Shown: positions 34,839 to 45,462 of the stretch, in pieces
Position numbering within the stretch: position 1 is the first letter of the stretch
Layout of the letters: the number at the start of each line of letters is the position of its first letter
From: Microcyclospora pomicola
Lineage: Eukaryota; Ascomycota; Dothideomycetes; Capnodiales
Direction of reading: 5' to 3'
NCBI GenBank assembly: GCA_002786065.1
Contig: NHNY01000001.1
Coordinates: 2,170,001 to 2,234,000, forward strand
DNA: 64,000 bases
Notes under the pieces: generated by a model
Told to the model about the DNA's origin: nothing
Databases searched by the model: none
Seen by the model: only the letters and a program-made list of their open reading frames with translations
Position numbers and translations under genes: made by a program

Positions 34839-37800
34839 TCATTCTTCAGCATTTTTTGCCAGACGTCCATTCCTCGATTTCAGCATCTCTCCTGCTGGCC
34901 CTTCCTCGACGATCTTGCCTTGCCCAAGAACTATACAGTAATCTGCATTTCTTACCGCCTCGAGACGATGCGCGATGGTGATCACAGTACTGTCCTTCAT
35001 ATCCTCGTGCAAGATCTGCTGGATCTGCATCGCCGTCTCTCGGTCGATGGATGCAGTGGCCTCATCGAGAATGATGATAGCACTTCTTCGTAGCACTGCG
35101 CGAGCGAGCCCGACAAGCTGACGTTGGCCTTGACTTAGATTACGGCCACCAGCCTCCACCTTCGTATCCAGAATCCACCCCTGTCTGTGGCAAACACGCT
35201 GCAGAACGTTTTCGCACTCCTCGTCACTATGCTCCGAAACCGGATCGAGATTCTGCCGCATACTACCGGGAAAGAGCACTGGGTCTTGGGCTAAAAATGT
35301 TATACGGGTGCGAAGAAGCTGTTTGTCGACTTTGGCCAAGTCGATACTGTCAATAGAGATGCTACCGTCTTCTGGCAGGATTGTGGCCAGAATGGCCAGC
35401 GCAAGCGTACTTTTGCCCGAGCCGGTGCGTCCTATGATGGCGGTCTTGGAGCCACCTTGGACTCTAAACGATATACCAGCCAGCGCGGGGTCCAGGTGGG
35501 GTGCATATTTGATTAGCACACGATCGAAGACGATATCACCAGAAAATGACGGCCACCATGCTGGAGGTGTGATTTCGCCCTTTGGCTCCTGGTCAAGATG
35601 CAACAGCTCGACAACACGTTCCACAGAAACAAACTCCATCTGAAGCTGACCATATGATCTGCATAGATTGTGTATGGCATTGACGTATTTGTTAGCAGCA
35701 TACAGTACAAATGCGGTCAATCCAGGCGAAACATTGGTGGCTAATGCCAACATGGTCAGCACAAAAGCTGACAACGACGCCAAGGCATCGAATCGGTACA
35801 TGAGCCATGCTTGGACGCTCCAATAGAAGTGATCCATCTTCTGAAACGTGTCAACGACCTGAATGACGCGATCCTGGAACCGACTTTGGGCAGAAAATGC
35901 TCGGACCGTGGTCAGTCCGTTGAGCAGCGCTCCAAAGTTCGACATCAGTGGCGTCAGAGATACCATTTCCAATCTTCTCAAGCTTTGTGAGGCCGACAGA
36001 AACCGCAGGAATATCACGATGAAGGCCACAGTGAGCAGCAAGGAAAAGAGCAGGAAAGAAGGAGTGACCGATGCAATCACCACAACAGCGGCTACACAGG
36101 AGAAGCCCATCCAAGCCACGTTTTGGAATTGCCTGCTGATATTGCCATCGATGACCGTAATGTCGGAGGTCATGCGATTCATCAGACGTCCAACGGGCGT
36201 GACATCGTAGAAGCGGAAAGTGGCGCCAGCGACTTTGACCATAACATCTCGGAACATATGCTTCGCCGCGGTGTAGACGATGAGAATCATTATGGCCTGA
36301 GATGCCACGAATGTCATCGTCAATGTGACAGCAATGATTAAAAACGCCAGCAGCCATGGTTTGACGTTGATCTCTGGTGACGGTAAATCGTCCAAGGGCC
36401 ACATTTTCATCCCGATGATCTCGTCTCTGGTGAAGAACAAATTAAGTCTCGATTGTTCGTTGTATGCTTCACTCCAGGCCTTGAGAAACCAGGTCTCGGC
36501 TGTGGAGACGAGGCGATACATTATCAAGACTATGATCAGTATGCTCCAATAAGTCAGAGAGCCGGCTTTGACATATTCCCAGAATATGGCTGCTTTGACA
36601 CCACCAAGCGCTCGGTGCTCATCCTCGATGAATTTGTCCGGAACAGCAGCTACAGTCTCATCATCGGAAGTCTTCTTCTTTGACTCATCGATAGCAGCAA
36701 CTGAAACGGTTCGCTGCAAGGAGTCATGAGCAGAGGTATCGGGTTCCATCAGTGTAGCTTGACCATCATGCACCTGGACGAGTTGACGTGCGATGTTTAC
36801 CACCAGATCAGTGCGATGGGTGACGAGAACCACAGTCCGTCCCTCCATCAGTCGACCACTTAGACACTTTTGAACGATCGATTCTGCAGTCTGCTGGTCC
36901 AACGCCGAGAGAGGGTCGTCGAGCAACAAGATCTTTGCTTTGCTGTACACTGCCCGAGCCAAAGCTACTCGAGCTTTCTGACCTCCAGACAACCCAATAC
37001 CATTCTCACCGATCATCGACAAGTCGCCAGCTTTGAATTCGGCAAGATCTGGCGTCAGAGCACAGGCGTCAAGCACATCCCTGTAGCGGGCAGCCTCATA
37101 CTGCGATGAGAAGAGAATATTCTCTCGTATGCTCATACTCTGGAGCCATGGTGTTTGAGAGCAGTATCCTATTGGCTCACGAGGTCGGAAAAGCTGGCCT
37201 TCGAGCATATCCAGCTCTCCAAGAAGAGCCTGCAACAAGGCTGTTTTACCCGAAGCTACTTCGCCGTAAACGACGGTCAATCCAATCGGAAAGGATACGT
37301 TGATTCCTTTCAACACTGCGGATTGGGTCGCGGGCCAAGCAAAAGACGCATGCTCTAATGACATACTATCGCCAATGAGTGCTTCTGTGTTCATCTCCTC
37401 GCGATCTGGCTCCGCCATGAAGTCTTCTATGCGAGCTACCGCGACCCAAGCATTGATGATGACAATGATCAGGCCTGGAAGCTCTTTCAACGCCGTGCTC
37501 ATCATGCTGAAAAGCTGCATTGCTGGAAACACGATATCGATACGTAGGGGCTTACCTCCGATGATCGTGTAAGCAAAGAAGGCCATTACTGGCGTCAGAT
37601 CAAGAGCCAGTGTGTTGGTGAAAGCAATCAGGACATTCCAGATGTTTGTGATAACTCGTAACTTTAGCTCCTTTTCTCGAGCTTCGAGGATGTCCTTGAG
37701 CCAAGCGCCCTGCCAACCATACCAACGCAAGTGTCGAATGGCTTCCACGAATTGTGTGATGAGCTGTAACTTGTTATCCGTTGCAGCCCGCCGCTTCTTT

Positions 37801-39377
37801 TCGAAGTGGAGCATGATACGTGCTAATAGCGCGTTCAGTGCTTGGGCGATGAGGAGCACCAGAACTGCGACCAACGAAGATGGCCCAAGCATGCGGACGA
37901 CCAGCGTGATGGAGAAGACAGCACTCAGCGGTTTGGAAATCAGGCCCTGAAACTCCCAAAAGCGCTGAGCCACTTCGTACACATCATTGCGCATGAGATT
38001 GAGGATCTTGCCCATCGAGGCTGGCTCTTTAGCGCTTTTTGTCGCCTCGGAGCTTTTGACGAACGCTGAAAGTCTTTGCCAGTAAAGACGCCACGTGTGT
38101 GTTTTCTTCCGGCCCTGGTCGCCATGCTCTGAATGGGCATTCATGGTTTCTGTGTTCACACTACCCTCGCTTCGTCCCTCGTCCTCTTGAAAGGCTATCT
38201 TTCGACCAAGAGTCTTTTCGTACAACATGGTGATCATTTCACCTCTGGAGCGTTCATAACATCTCCTTCCAAACCACAGGCTGAAGACGTTGATCTGCAT
38301 CGAGCTCAAGCGCACGAGCAGAGCTATGGCAGCATATGTTATCGGCGCCCGTTTGGGAGCTGTGGCATCCTCCATTGCTGCAAGTAGAACCTGCAGCAGC
38401 AGAGGGATCGAGTAATATCCAACAAGCTCCAGCAGCCCCAAGACTGTGAGTATGACAAGGTCGATGCCATTTGCAAAGAGCAGTCGCGAGATCACTGTAC
38501 CTTTCAGCTGCCGGAAGTTCTCATGCAATCTTCGGTGCTGAAACTCGGCTCCGAGCTGCCATATGTCTTCGTCCTGTAATTGGCGTTGATTGCCGATGCG
38601 TATAAGTGGGCTCACCCACGCTACAGTCAAGAACTGCCAGAGGGTCAAGTTGTCCTCTGGACTTCGCAGATTGGATGTCGGTTCCGTGAAAGGTGTGCTG
38701 ATCTCCTTGGCCGGCTTAGCAGCATCCCGGAGCGGCATTAGCAAAATGAGAAAGACTGAAAAGCATGAAAGTGCTAGCGATGTGACAGACAATCCAAGTT
38801 CGACGTCGATTGTCTCGCTTCTAGCGTCGAGCAGGACGCTCTGTGTGGCAACTTGTGCAACGAGTGGGAAAAGCAGCGAAAGTGGTGCAGTCCTGGGAGT
38901 CTTGATCACCACCAGACTGGCAATTACAAGCCACGATAGGGCAATGAGAGTTCGGCTCCATACTGGCCAAGTCAGTATGCCATGCGTGAGCTCGAGTGCG
39001 AATCCAGCGATCGAGCTCAAAGCTAGGGCCGCTGAAAGAGTTGTCCGCCGCCTTTTTGGAAGCACATCGTCCTCCCCATGAATCTGGATGGAGGGTTCTT
39101 CCGCAACAAAAGGCTTGGTCCAGGCTGGCCGCAGTCCCGTTCTCCGAATCACAATACCGAGAGTCTCGCACAGCAGTATTAGTCCAGCAACGATTGCCGG
39201 TATATATACGATGATCGGAAGGAAGCACGGCTTGAACCTTGCATTTCGATCATCCCAAATACTGGAGAAACAGAGCTCAACAGCAGTAGCCGCATACTCG
39301 GTCGAGTCCTCGGAGGCAACAGCGGTGTGCATCGGTTGCGCTGTTATTACTCGAGACAGATCTTGTTGTTGGTTCAT
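34839..39377 (-). CDS. ABC transporter, ABCC (MRP/Ycf1-like) subfamily
   Basis: A full-length single-exon protein of 1512 residues. Layout: hydrophobic N-terminal TMD0 segments (about 50-230), TMD1, NBD1, an acidic/polar linker, TMD2 and NBD2. NBD1 has Walker A GEVASGKT (about 704-711; usually GPVGSGKS), signature LSGGQKARVALARA (about 795) and Walker B ILLLDDP (about 814). NBD2 has GRTGSGKST (about 1314), LSQGQRQLVGLARA (about 1412) and IIILDEATASID (about 1432). In NBD1 the residue after Walker B is Asp where an ATPase base is usually Glu, normal for the degenerate site of ABCC proteins. Members export glutathione conjugates, toxins or metabolites across vacuolar or plasma membranes. It is divergent from the 6PGDH-like gene across 0.6 kb. 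Substrate is unknown. Confidence 0.93.
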   Translation of the reverse strand: MNQQQDLSRVITAQPMHTAVASEDSTEYAATAVELCFSSIWDDRNARFKPCFLPIIVYIPAIVAGLILLCETLGIVIRRTGLRPAWTKPFVAEEPSIQIHGEDDVLPKRRRTTLSAALALSSIAGFALELTHGILTWPVWSRTLIALSWLVIASLVVIKTPRTAPLSLLFPLVAQVATQSVLLDARSETIDVELGLSVTSLALSCFSVFLILLMPLRDAAKPAKEISTPFTEPTSNLRSPEDNLTLWQFLTVAWVSPLIRIGNQRQLQDEDIWQLGAEFQHRRLHENFRQLKGTVISRLLFANGIDLVILTVLGLLELVGYYSIPLLLQVLLAAMEDATAPKRAPITYAAIALLVRLSSMQINVFSLWFGRRCYERSRGEMITMLYEKTLGRKIAFQEDEGRSEGSVNTETMNAHSEHGDQGRKKTHTWRLYWQRLSAFVKSSEATKSAKEPASMGKILNLMRNDVYEVAQRFWEFQGLISKPLSAVFSITLVVRMLGPSSLVAVLVLLIAQALNALLARIMLHFEKKRRAATDNKLQLITQFVEAIRHLRWYGWQGAWLKDILEAREKELKLRVITNIWNVLIAFTNTLALDLTPVMAFFAYTIIGGKPLRIDIVFPAMQLFSMMSTALKELPGLIIVIINAWVAVARIEDFMAEPDREEMNTEALIGDSMSLEHASFAWPATQSAVLKGINVSFPIGLTVVYGEVASGKTALLQALLGELDMLEGQLFRPREPIGYCSQTPWLQSMSIRENILFSSQYEAARYRDVLDACALTPDLAEFKAGDLSMIGENGIGLSGGQKARVALARAVYSKAKILLLDDPLSALDQQTAESIVQKCLSGRLMEGRTVVLVTHRTDLVVNIARQLVQVHDGQATLMEPDTSAHDSLQRTVSVAAIDESKKKTSDDETVAAVPDKFIEDEHRALGGVKAAIFWEYVKAGSLTYWSILIIVLIMYRLVSTAETWFLKAWSEAYNEQSRLNLFFTRDEIIGMKMWPLDDLPSPEINVKPWLLAFLIIAVTLTMTFVASQAIMILIVYTAAKHMFRDVMVKVAGATFRFYDVTPVGRLMNRMTSDITVIDGNISRQFQNVAWMGFSCVAAVVVIASVTPSFLLFSLLLTVAFIVIFLRFLSASQSLRRLEMVSLTPLMSNFGALLNGLTTVRAFSAQSRFQDRVIQVVDTFQKMDHFYWSVQAWLMYRFDALASLSAFVLTMLALATNVSPGLTAFVLYAANKYVNAIHNLCRSYGQLQMEFVSVERVVELLHLDQEPKGEITPPAWWPSFSGDIVFDRVLIKYAPHLDPALAGISFRVQGGSKTAIIGRTGSGKSTLALAILATILPEDGSISIDSIDLAKVDKQLLRTRITFLAQDPVLFPGSMRQNLDPVSEHSDEECENVLQRVCHRQGWILDTKVEAGGRNLSQGQRQLVGLARAVLRRSAIIILDEATASIDRETAMQIQQILHEDMKDSTVITIAHRLEAVRNADYCIVLGQGKIVEEGPAGEMLKSRNGRLAKNAEE

Positions 39378-39977
39378 GATGGCGGTCGCTCATCCCGGTG
39401 GACCGTCACTGACGAAGGTGGACCAAGACGAACTTCTCGAACCGCAGATTATAACGACAGCGCAAAGAATGCAACATAACGATTCACAGTCATAAGAAAA
39501 CCTTGTGCTGCCTGAGCCGATCACCGCCTCTCCGTATTCGGTAACTGGAATGTCAGAAGCTGCATAGTCATCACGACGGTAGGATGCCGTGTGGCGAAGC
39601 ACTCATTCCCTCTGGTGGCTCAAGCTCGTATCCATGGCGTCGATCAAGGTCAAGCTTTGTTGTGGCCTCAGGCAGCACCAGCAACAGGAGGGTCGGAGCT
39701 CTCCACTTTTCCAACACGCAGCTCTGTACGTCACGTTGATGTACAATAATGTCTCCAGCCCATGAGATGCCGCGGAATGATGATGCTTGGTTGGCCGTCT
39801 GACCTGCTCACCAAGCCTATCAACAGAGTACAGTATTCACTTCCTCGTGTCCCAATGACCTGCTTTTCCTCTCTCAACATCTGAGTCACTTGAGACCGGA
39901 TTATTCACAACTCGGAGATAGCCTTTCTCTCACTTCTTGTACTTGATTCCTTGTTTCGTCACGCGTCTCCCTCAGCC
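39378..39977. promoter_or_regulatory. shared divergent promoter region, ABCC / 6PGDH-like gene
   Basis: 600 bp between two start codons read in opposite directions. Co-regulation is possible from the arrangement alone. No specific operator motif could be supported by eye. Confidence 0.4.
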
Positions 39978-41561
39978 ATGGACATCAGGAAGATTGCAAT
40001 GATTGGGTGCGGCTCGATGGGCGGTGGTATGGCCTTGCTCTTCGCCGAGAAGGGCATCTCGGTATCTCTACAAGACCCGTCGGAGGAAGCAATGGACGGC
40101 ATTCTTTCGAAAGCCAAAGAAGCTGGCGTTCAAGACAAGATGACGAAACATACCAACTACGAGTCACTTTGCAAAAGTTTGGATGAGACCAAAGTCTTCG
40201 TCTGGAGTCTACCCCATGGAGGTGTCGGCGATAAAGTGCTTGACACGCTGACTCCATACTTGAGAAAAGGAGATATTATCATAGATTGCGGCAATGAGCA
40301 CTGGGAGAACACTGAGCGGAGGCAAGGGCATGCTGTGACGAGAGGTGTAAGATACGTAGGTTGCGGTGTGAGTGGTGGCTACCAGGCTGCGTAGGTCTTG
40401 CTTATCACAACGTGGCATCACATCAGTAATACTAACTTCTAGGTGGCTGCGACCAGACGGCGTGGCCCATCCATGTGCCCTGGAAGCGACGACGAGACCA
40501 TGGATATTGTTCTTCCGACATTGCGAAAGGTAGCCGCGAAGGATGCAGACGGGACACCATGCGTGGCTCACATTGGCACAGGTGGTGCCGGACACTATTG
40601 CAAGATGATCCATAATGGCATTGAGCACGGAATCATGAGTGCCATCGCCGAAGCGTACGGGATTATGAGAGATGGATTGCATATGAGCCTCGATGACATC
40701 GGAAACGAATTTGAGCGCTGGAATTCGGAGGGCGAACTAAAGAACACGTTCTTGATCAAGATCTCCATTGACATTTGTCGAGCCGTCGATCCACAGTCAG
40801 GGGTTCGAGTCTTGGATACCGTGGAGGACAAAGTTGTACAAGATTTCACGGGCGAAGAGGGTACTGGAATCTGGTCTAATACGGAAGCTGTAGAACAACA
40901 CGTTCCGGCTCCGACGCTGAGCACCGCGCACTTCTTTCGTATCGCATCCGGTGACCGACATCAGCGTACGACCATCCAGAAAGCATTCTCGGGCACCCCT
41001 TTGTCGCCCCAGAAGATGGACGTGTCTGACCGCGCAGCATTCCTGGAAGATCTCCGCCTCGCCGTCTTCACTGCCACCCTCGCTGCTTTCGTGCAGGGCA
41101 TGAACGTCATCGACAAGGCCGATCGTTCAAAGCACTTCAACATCGACTACTCCGCACTGCTACAGATCTGGCGTGCAGGCTGTATCATCCAAGCGGACCA
41201 CATCGTCACGGAATTGCTCGCACCGATATACTCGCGTAAGCACGAGGCAGCCTCAAGCAGTACTTTACGCGACGCGCCGGAAACGAATCCCTTGTACGAG
41301 CCTACCATCGCCAAAGAGTTTCAGCGTGGTCTGCCGAGTCTGAAGAAGGTGGTCGCTCGGGGTGTAGAGAGCGATGCGATCATCCCAGCGCTGAGTGCGT
41401 CTTTGGAGTATTTGAAGATCCAGACGAGTACGGCCTTGCCAACGAGCTTTTACGAGGCACAGCTCGATTACTTCGGAGCGCATATGTACGATAAGAAGGG
41501 CGAAGATAAGGAAGGGAAACCGACCGAGGGCAAGTATCATTATGAGTGGAAGCCTGCGTAA
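39978..41561 (+). CDS. divergent 6-phosphogluconate dehydrogenase-like protein
   Basis: Two exons, 39978-40390 and 40457-41561, with a 66-bp intron (GTAGGT donor, TACTAAC branch, CAG acceptor). A nearer AG at 40442 would shift the frame; the chosen acceptor restores the family block GVSGGYQAARRGPSMCPG. The product is 505 residues. The NAD(P)-binding N terminus reads IAMIGCGSMGGGMALLF; catalytic-domain blocks are GTGGAGHYCKMIHNGIEHG (the usual Lys and Asn are there), GTGIWSNTEAV, and a C-terminal AQLDYFGAHMYD. The canonical enzyme has GLAVMG and DGGNSxxxD in place of GCGSMG and DCGNEHWEN, so this looks like a fungal paralogue and not the main pentose-phosphate enzyme. The expected reaction is oxidative decarboxylation of 6-phosphogluconate or a relative; the substrate is uncertain. 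Confidence 0.85.
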
Positions 41562-41754
41562 GAAGCTCTGTGGCCCGGGGTAGTGTGAGACAATGGACGA
41601 CGGACGGCAAGTGTTTGATGACTTATGATGCTTTAACAATGTTATATGTACGAGAAGCAGGTCATGCTTTTCATCTCATCCGGGTATCTTTACAAACATC
41701 GCCGTGCACAAAACCAGCGAACGTCCTGCAATCTACGTGCAGCATGCCTTACAA

Positions 41755-43098
41755 CTAGTCGTCTTCTTCTCCTCCGTAGCCCTCGTCACTGTCAGCTCTT
41801 GACATTTCCTCTCGCCGTTCGTCGACCAGCTCGTCTGCCCAAGCGATGCTCTTTCGGCTCGGCGGGCGTTCAATATGCTCCGTGATGTACACATCGCCAT
41901 TCCACGGTTTGCAGCTGCTTACAAGCTCGCCGCATCGCAAACATGTCCAGCCTTCTCCTTCTTCTCCCTCGATCCGTGACGTGACGCATACGAAGCAATA
42001 TAGACATCCGCATGACAAAGCCTCGTAAGGGTTCGTAATGTCGGTGGACGCACTGCCAATGACTCCTCCACCAGCCGAGGCAGCCAGGACAGTCTGCTCA
42101 CTGCTTCCAGAAGTCGGGTTCTGATCTTGGTAGCAGATCGCACAAGTTCTTTCGGGAAGGAACGAGAGCTCGCCTTTCTTGATGTTGTCCTCGTCATCAC
42201 TGTCTTTGACGCGCCTTCCTGTTCGCAGCGACGTGAACGACGTCTTGGCTCTCTTCCAGAAACGCGAGAGCCAACGTCGCCACCTGCTGATGCCGACAAG
42301 CGGAAGAAGGAAGAGGAGAAACTCCGTGAAGGCATGCCAGACGAGTTGTCGGTTAAGGTACTCAAACGAGACTTCGCGGCTGGTCTGGTTCGTGGATGGT
42401 ACCAGTCGCAGGCGCAACAGTCGATCTGTGAGTGTCCTGTATCTGCCGTTGTAGAGGAAGACGAGGAATGACGCAAAGGCCGCAATGGTATGCGTTGTGG
42501 AAGCAGTAGTCGTCAGTTGACTCAGCCGGCGCACCAGTAGTGACGGCTCGTCGTAGCCATTCTCCAAGCTGGACAGCTTTTCCTCCCACTTATTCCATCC
42601 GTACCGACCGCCCACGGTCAATAATCCGTACATTGCTTTCTGCCATGCTGTTACCGCTTCTCCAGCGCTCGCCCGATCATCCACGTATTTCAAGCCTTGC
42701 GAACTGGCACCATAGCTCGCTCCGTGATCCCATATCGAGAGCTTCCACAAGATCAACCGCAATGTAGCACCGATCTCTGCTCCCCACTCTTCCTTAAGAT
42801 GCGGTCCGAACAGCTTCAATCCATCCCCGGCTTGGGTCTGCAGTAATGACAGCAATTCCTCATCCAGAAGTTCTGCGTCGACCTGCCCAACGCGAAAGGC
42901 CGGTTGAGTTCCGAATGGCGATTTGAAGATGTCGAAGAGCCGCAGTGCCTCGGCGCATGCCACGCGAAGCGATGGTGGAAGCGCGAGCAGATCGCTCGTT
43001 CTCTGTTGCTGATGTTGATGGAGTGCCTCCTGTGCTTCGGCCGCACGCGCCTGGCGACGGGCGAGGATGCGCTCTTGAGCCGCCGCAAAGTCTGGCAT
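41755..43098 (-). CDS. PEX2: peroxin Pex2, RING-finger peroxisome import ubiquitin ligase subunit
   Basis: A 447-residue single-exon protein. The first true ATG is at 43098 (MPDFAAAQERILARRQAR); the open frame extends slightly upstream without an ATG. The peroxin N-terminal domain shows LKLFGPHLKEEWGAEI, the hydrophobic segments THTIAAFASFLVFLYNG and the block SREVSFEYLNRQLVWHAFTE that is typical of Pex2. A RING-like domain follows (about 320-395): CAICYQ, then SCGCLYCFVC, and CLRCGEL. The central position that is His in many RINGs is Cys here (C-G-C); I recall this from other filamentous fungi, though that should be checked. With Pex10 and Pex12 it ubiquitinates the Pex5 receptor at the peroxisome membrane. 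The acidic C-terminal tail is short. It converges with the 6PGDH-like gene. Confidence 0.92.
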   Translation of the reverse strand: MPDFAAAQERILARRQARAAEAQEALHQHQQQRTSDLLALPPSLRVACAEALRLFDIFKSPFGTQPAFRVGQVDAELLDEELLSLLQTQAGDGLKLFGPHLKEEWGAEIGATLRLILWKLSIWDHGASYGASSQGLKYVDDRASAGEAVTAWQKAMYGLLTVGGRYGWNKWEEKLSSLENGYDEPSLLVRRLSQLTTTASTTHTIAAFASFLVFLYNGRYRTLTDRLLRLRLVPSTNQTSREVSFEYLNRQLVWHAFTEFLLFLLPLVGISRWRRWLSRFWKRAKTSFTSLRTGRRVKDSDDEDNIKKGELSFLPERTCAICYQDQNPTSGSSEQTVLAASAGGGVIGSASTDITNPYEALSCGCLYCFVCVTSRIEGEEGEGWTCLRCGELVSSCKPWNGDVYITEHIERPPSRKSIAWADELVDERREEMSRADSDEGYGGEEDD

Positions 43099-43938
43099 CT
43101 CACCAGTAGTTGTCAATGTCGCGCGATTCTGGACTTTCGCGTGGGCAAGCAGTCATTGCATGCGATGTGTAGTTGTCGGCTGGCCAAGCTGGAACAAGGT
43201 CTCGTAGCTTGTTTGCAAGCCGAGGTCGGTCACAGCGATGGCGTCGTGCCATGAGACACAGCACACATCACCCCGACATGAGTGCGGAACATGCCTCTTC
43301 AAGCACATCGGCGTCAACGTAGAACTTCTTGCAATGGTCTAATGATTGGTACATTCATCGTCGTCGTTGTCCCGCGAAAAGGGAGAACACGCAATTGTCG
43401 CAGATCACAGATCTTGAAGAGATCAAGCACCCTTCATAAGGATTAGGCATTGTAAAGCAATACCAGCGGATATGCCATTGGAATGGTCCACTTTACGTCC
43501 CTGTCTTACCGATTGTAGCCTGAGCAAATGGCCATCCACCGGTACAGTAGTAGCCAATTGCCCGATCAAACACTACGAAGGGTTGGTAGCTTGCAAAGAA
43601 AGTCACTACCTAGGCTAGCTAGAGGAAGTGCTCAAGACTGTCTCTGGAAGGCTAGACTTATCGTAGGCGCGCCGATACAGATAGACATTTCCATCAGAGT
43701 TCTTTGTCTCATTCCCGGGTTGCGGTATATGTTCAATGCAACAAATGCTGGTCCTAAGGTGACCACTGTACGGGTTAGGTAGACTTTCTACGCTGCGGCT
43801 CATCCCGCCAATACACGTTCACGTCGAGCTCGGACAACTACGTAACCTTAGGGTCGCATACATGTAGCTGTGAGCCAGTGAGCTGGTGACGTCCAACAAC
43901 AAACACAGTGCTTGGATCTTACTCACGGGCATCGCAAG
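43099..43938. promoter_or_regulatory. divergent intergenic region PEX2 / MTC1
   Basis: 840 bp containing the two promoters. No convincing gene, RNA gene or repeat. Confidence 0.4.
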
Positions 43939-45462
43939 ATGGCACGAAAGAACGCAGACGATCTGCTAGCCGAACTGGACGAGCTTGGCGGCACCGAGAC
44001 TACCACGACGGCTCAGACAACCTCCACAGACAACCCAGGAGGGGAGGGAGACGATGTGCTAGCCGACCTTCAGGCCCAGCTTGCAGCGAAATCGCAGACC
44101 TCTCGTCCAGCTACGCCTCGTGTGAGCTCATCTACCACATCCGGAACCACAAAGGTCGATCATACTCCAGCTTCATCTGGTCCGCCAAGCGGGAGAACGA
44201 GTGAGGATCGGGCTCAGAATGCTTCAGCTTCCACAGCAGCGGTGACTAGTGGTGAAGGCAGAAGCTACCATCGCGGTGTGACACCAGATGCTGCAAACGA
44301 GAAGGATGCATCCACTGCGGGATCAGGTAACGACACCTCGTCGGAGGCCAATGCCAGTGCTGGTGGAGGCTGGTGGGGCAGCATGTTCAGTGCGGCCAGT
44401 GCGGCTGTCAAGCAGGCCGAGACAATTGCCAAAGAGATCCGAGGGAACGAAGAAGCACAGCGTTGGGCCGACCAAGTACGGAGCAATATCGGAAATGTAC
44501 AGAACCTGGCCACCGACCTTCGCTCACGCGCACTGCCAACCTTTACCTCGCTCATATCACACATCGCTCCGCCCATCTCTGCGCACGAACGCCTCCAGAT
44601 CCACATTACGCATGACATAGCTAACTATCCCTCGCTTGATCCACTCATCTATACCACCTTCTCACGCGTTATGGCACAGGTCGAAGGTGGTGATCTAATG
44701 GTGATACAACGTGGTAGCGAGAACAGGAGCCGATCTCAAACAGGGTCGGATTCTCAAGGCTATCGAGGAGGTGTCCTTGGAAGTGGTACAGGCTGGACCG
44801 ACGGACCATGGTGGCGCGAAGAGCATGCCAAGCGTGACTTGGGCTCTGTGCCTGGTCTGAAGGAAGGCACACGACTAGCTAGAGTGAGCGCCGAAGCTTA
44901 CGCGAAAGAGTTCTTCGAGTCCCGCGGTGGCCTCGAGGAAGCAGCTCAGAAGGCTACCGAGACCCTTTCCGAAGTCAACCCAGTCCGCAGCTCAGACATA
45001 TTTTTGGCCATCCAAGCAATCTCGCATTCCAGCGAGAAAGGTCATTTTTCCGAGAACAGCAACGAAGCACAACCGAAATCGGCCGATAATGGTGTTGCTG
45101 ATCTAGAGGAGGACCTCGAAGATCTCATCACATTTGCGATCTACCTTCACGACCCCATCCACAGCCTCTCCTTTTCAGCGCTCTCTCAATCATTCCCTCA
45201 AAAGTGGGCAACGTGGCTCGATGCCAGCCCAAGCACTGGCGAGGCGCTGCCAGAAAGCATCACACAGATCATTGCCTCTGGCGGAGTTGATCCACGAGAG
45301 TGGGTAGCGGAATGGATGGAAGAGGTCTTGTCCCTTGGAGTGGGAGTCATAGCGCAGCAGTACGTTGCCAAACGTATGGGAGTTGGTGAAGGCGGAATCG
45401 GCCGTGCTAAGCGTAGGGTCGAGGAGGAAGATGTCGGCGGTGAAGCTGCAAGGGCGGTCTAG
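43939..45462 (+). CDS. MTC1: maintenance of telomere capping protein 1-like (Mtc1)
   Basis: A 507-residue single-exon protein. The first true ATG (43939) gives MARKNADDLLAELDELGG, the characteristic Mtc1 start; the frame is open a little upstream but without ATG. A Thr/Ser-rich linker (about 20-135) is followed by GGWWGSMFSAASAAVKQAE (about 145) and a conserved helical body with PISAHERLQIHITHDI and the WTDGPWWREEHAKRDLG region, ending in VLSLGVGVIAQQYVAKRMG. Yeast Mtc1 is a cytosolic/Golgi-associated protein found through genetic interaction with telomere capping; its biochemical role is unclear. The transposon insertion begins about 370 bp after its stop codon. Family identity is confident. 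Confidence 0.88.
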   Translation: MARKNADDLLAELDELGGTETTTTAQTTSTDNPGGEGDDVLADLQAQLAAKSQTSRPATPRVSSSTTSGTTKVDHTPASSGPPSGRTSEDRAQNASASTAAVTSGEGRSYHRGVTPDAANEKDASTAGSGNDTSSEANASAGGGWWGSMFSAASAAVKQAETIAKEIRGNEEAQRWADQVRSNIGNVQNLATDLRSRALPTFTSLISHIAPPISAHERLQIHITHDIANYPSLDPLIYTTFSRVMAQVEGGDLMVIQRGSENRSRSQTGSDSQGYRGGVLGSGTGWTDGPWWREEHAKRDLGSVPGLKEGTRLARVSAEAYAKEFFESRGGLEEAAQKATETLSEVNPVRSSDIFLAIQAISHSSEKGHFSENSNEAQPKSADNGVADLEEDLEDLITFAIYLHDPIHSLSFSALSQSFPQKWATWLDASPSTGEALPESITQIIASGGVDPREWVAEWMEEVLSLGVGVIAQQYVAKRMGVGEGGIGRAKRRVEEEDVGGEAARAV

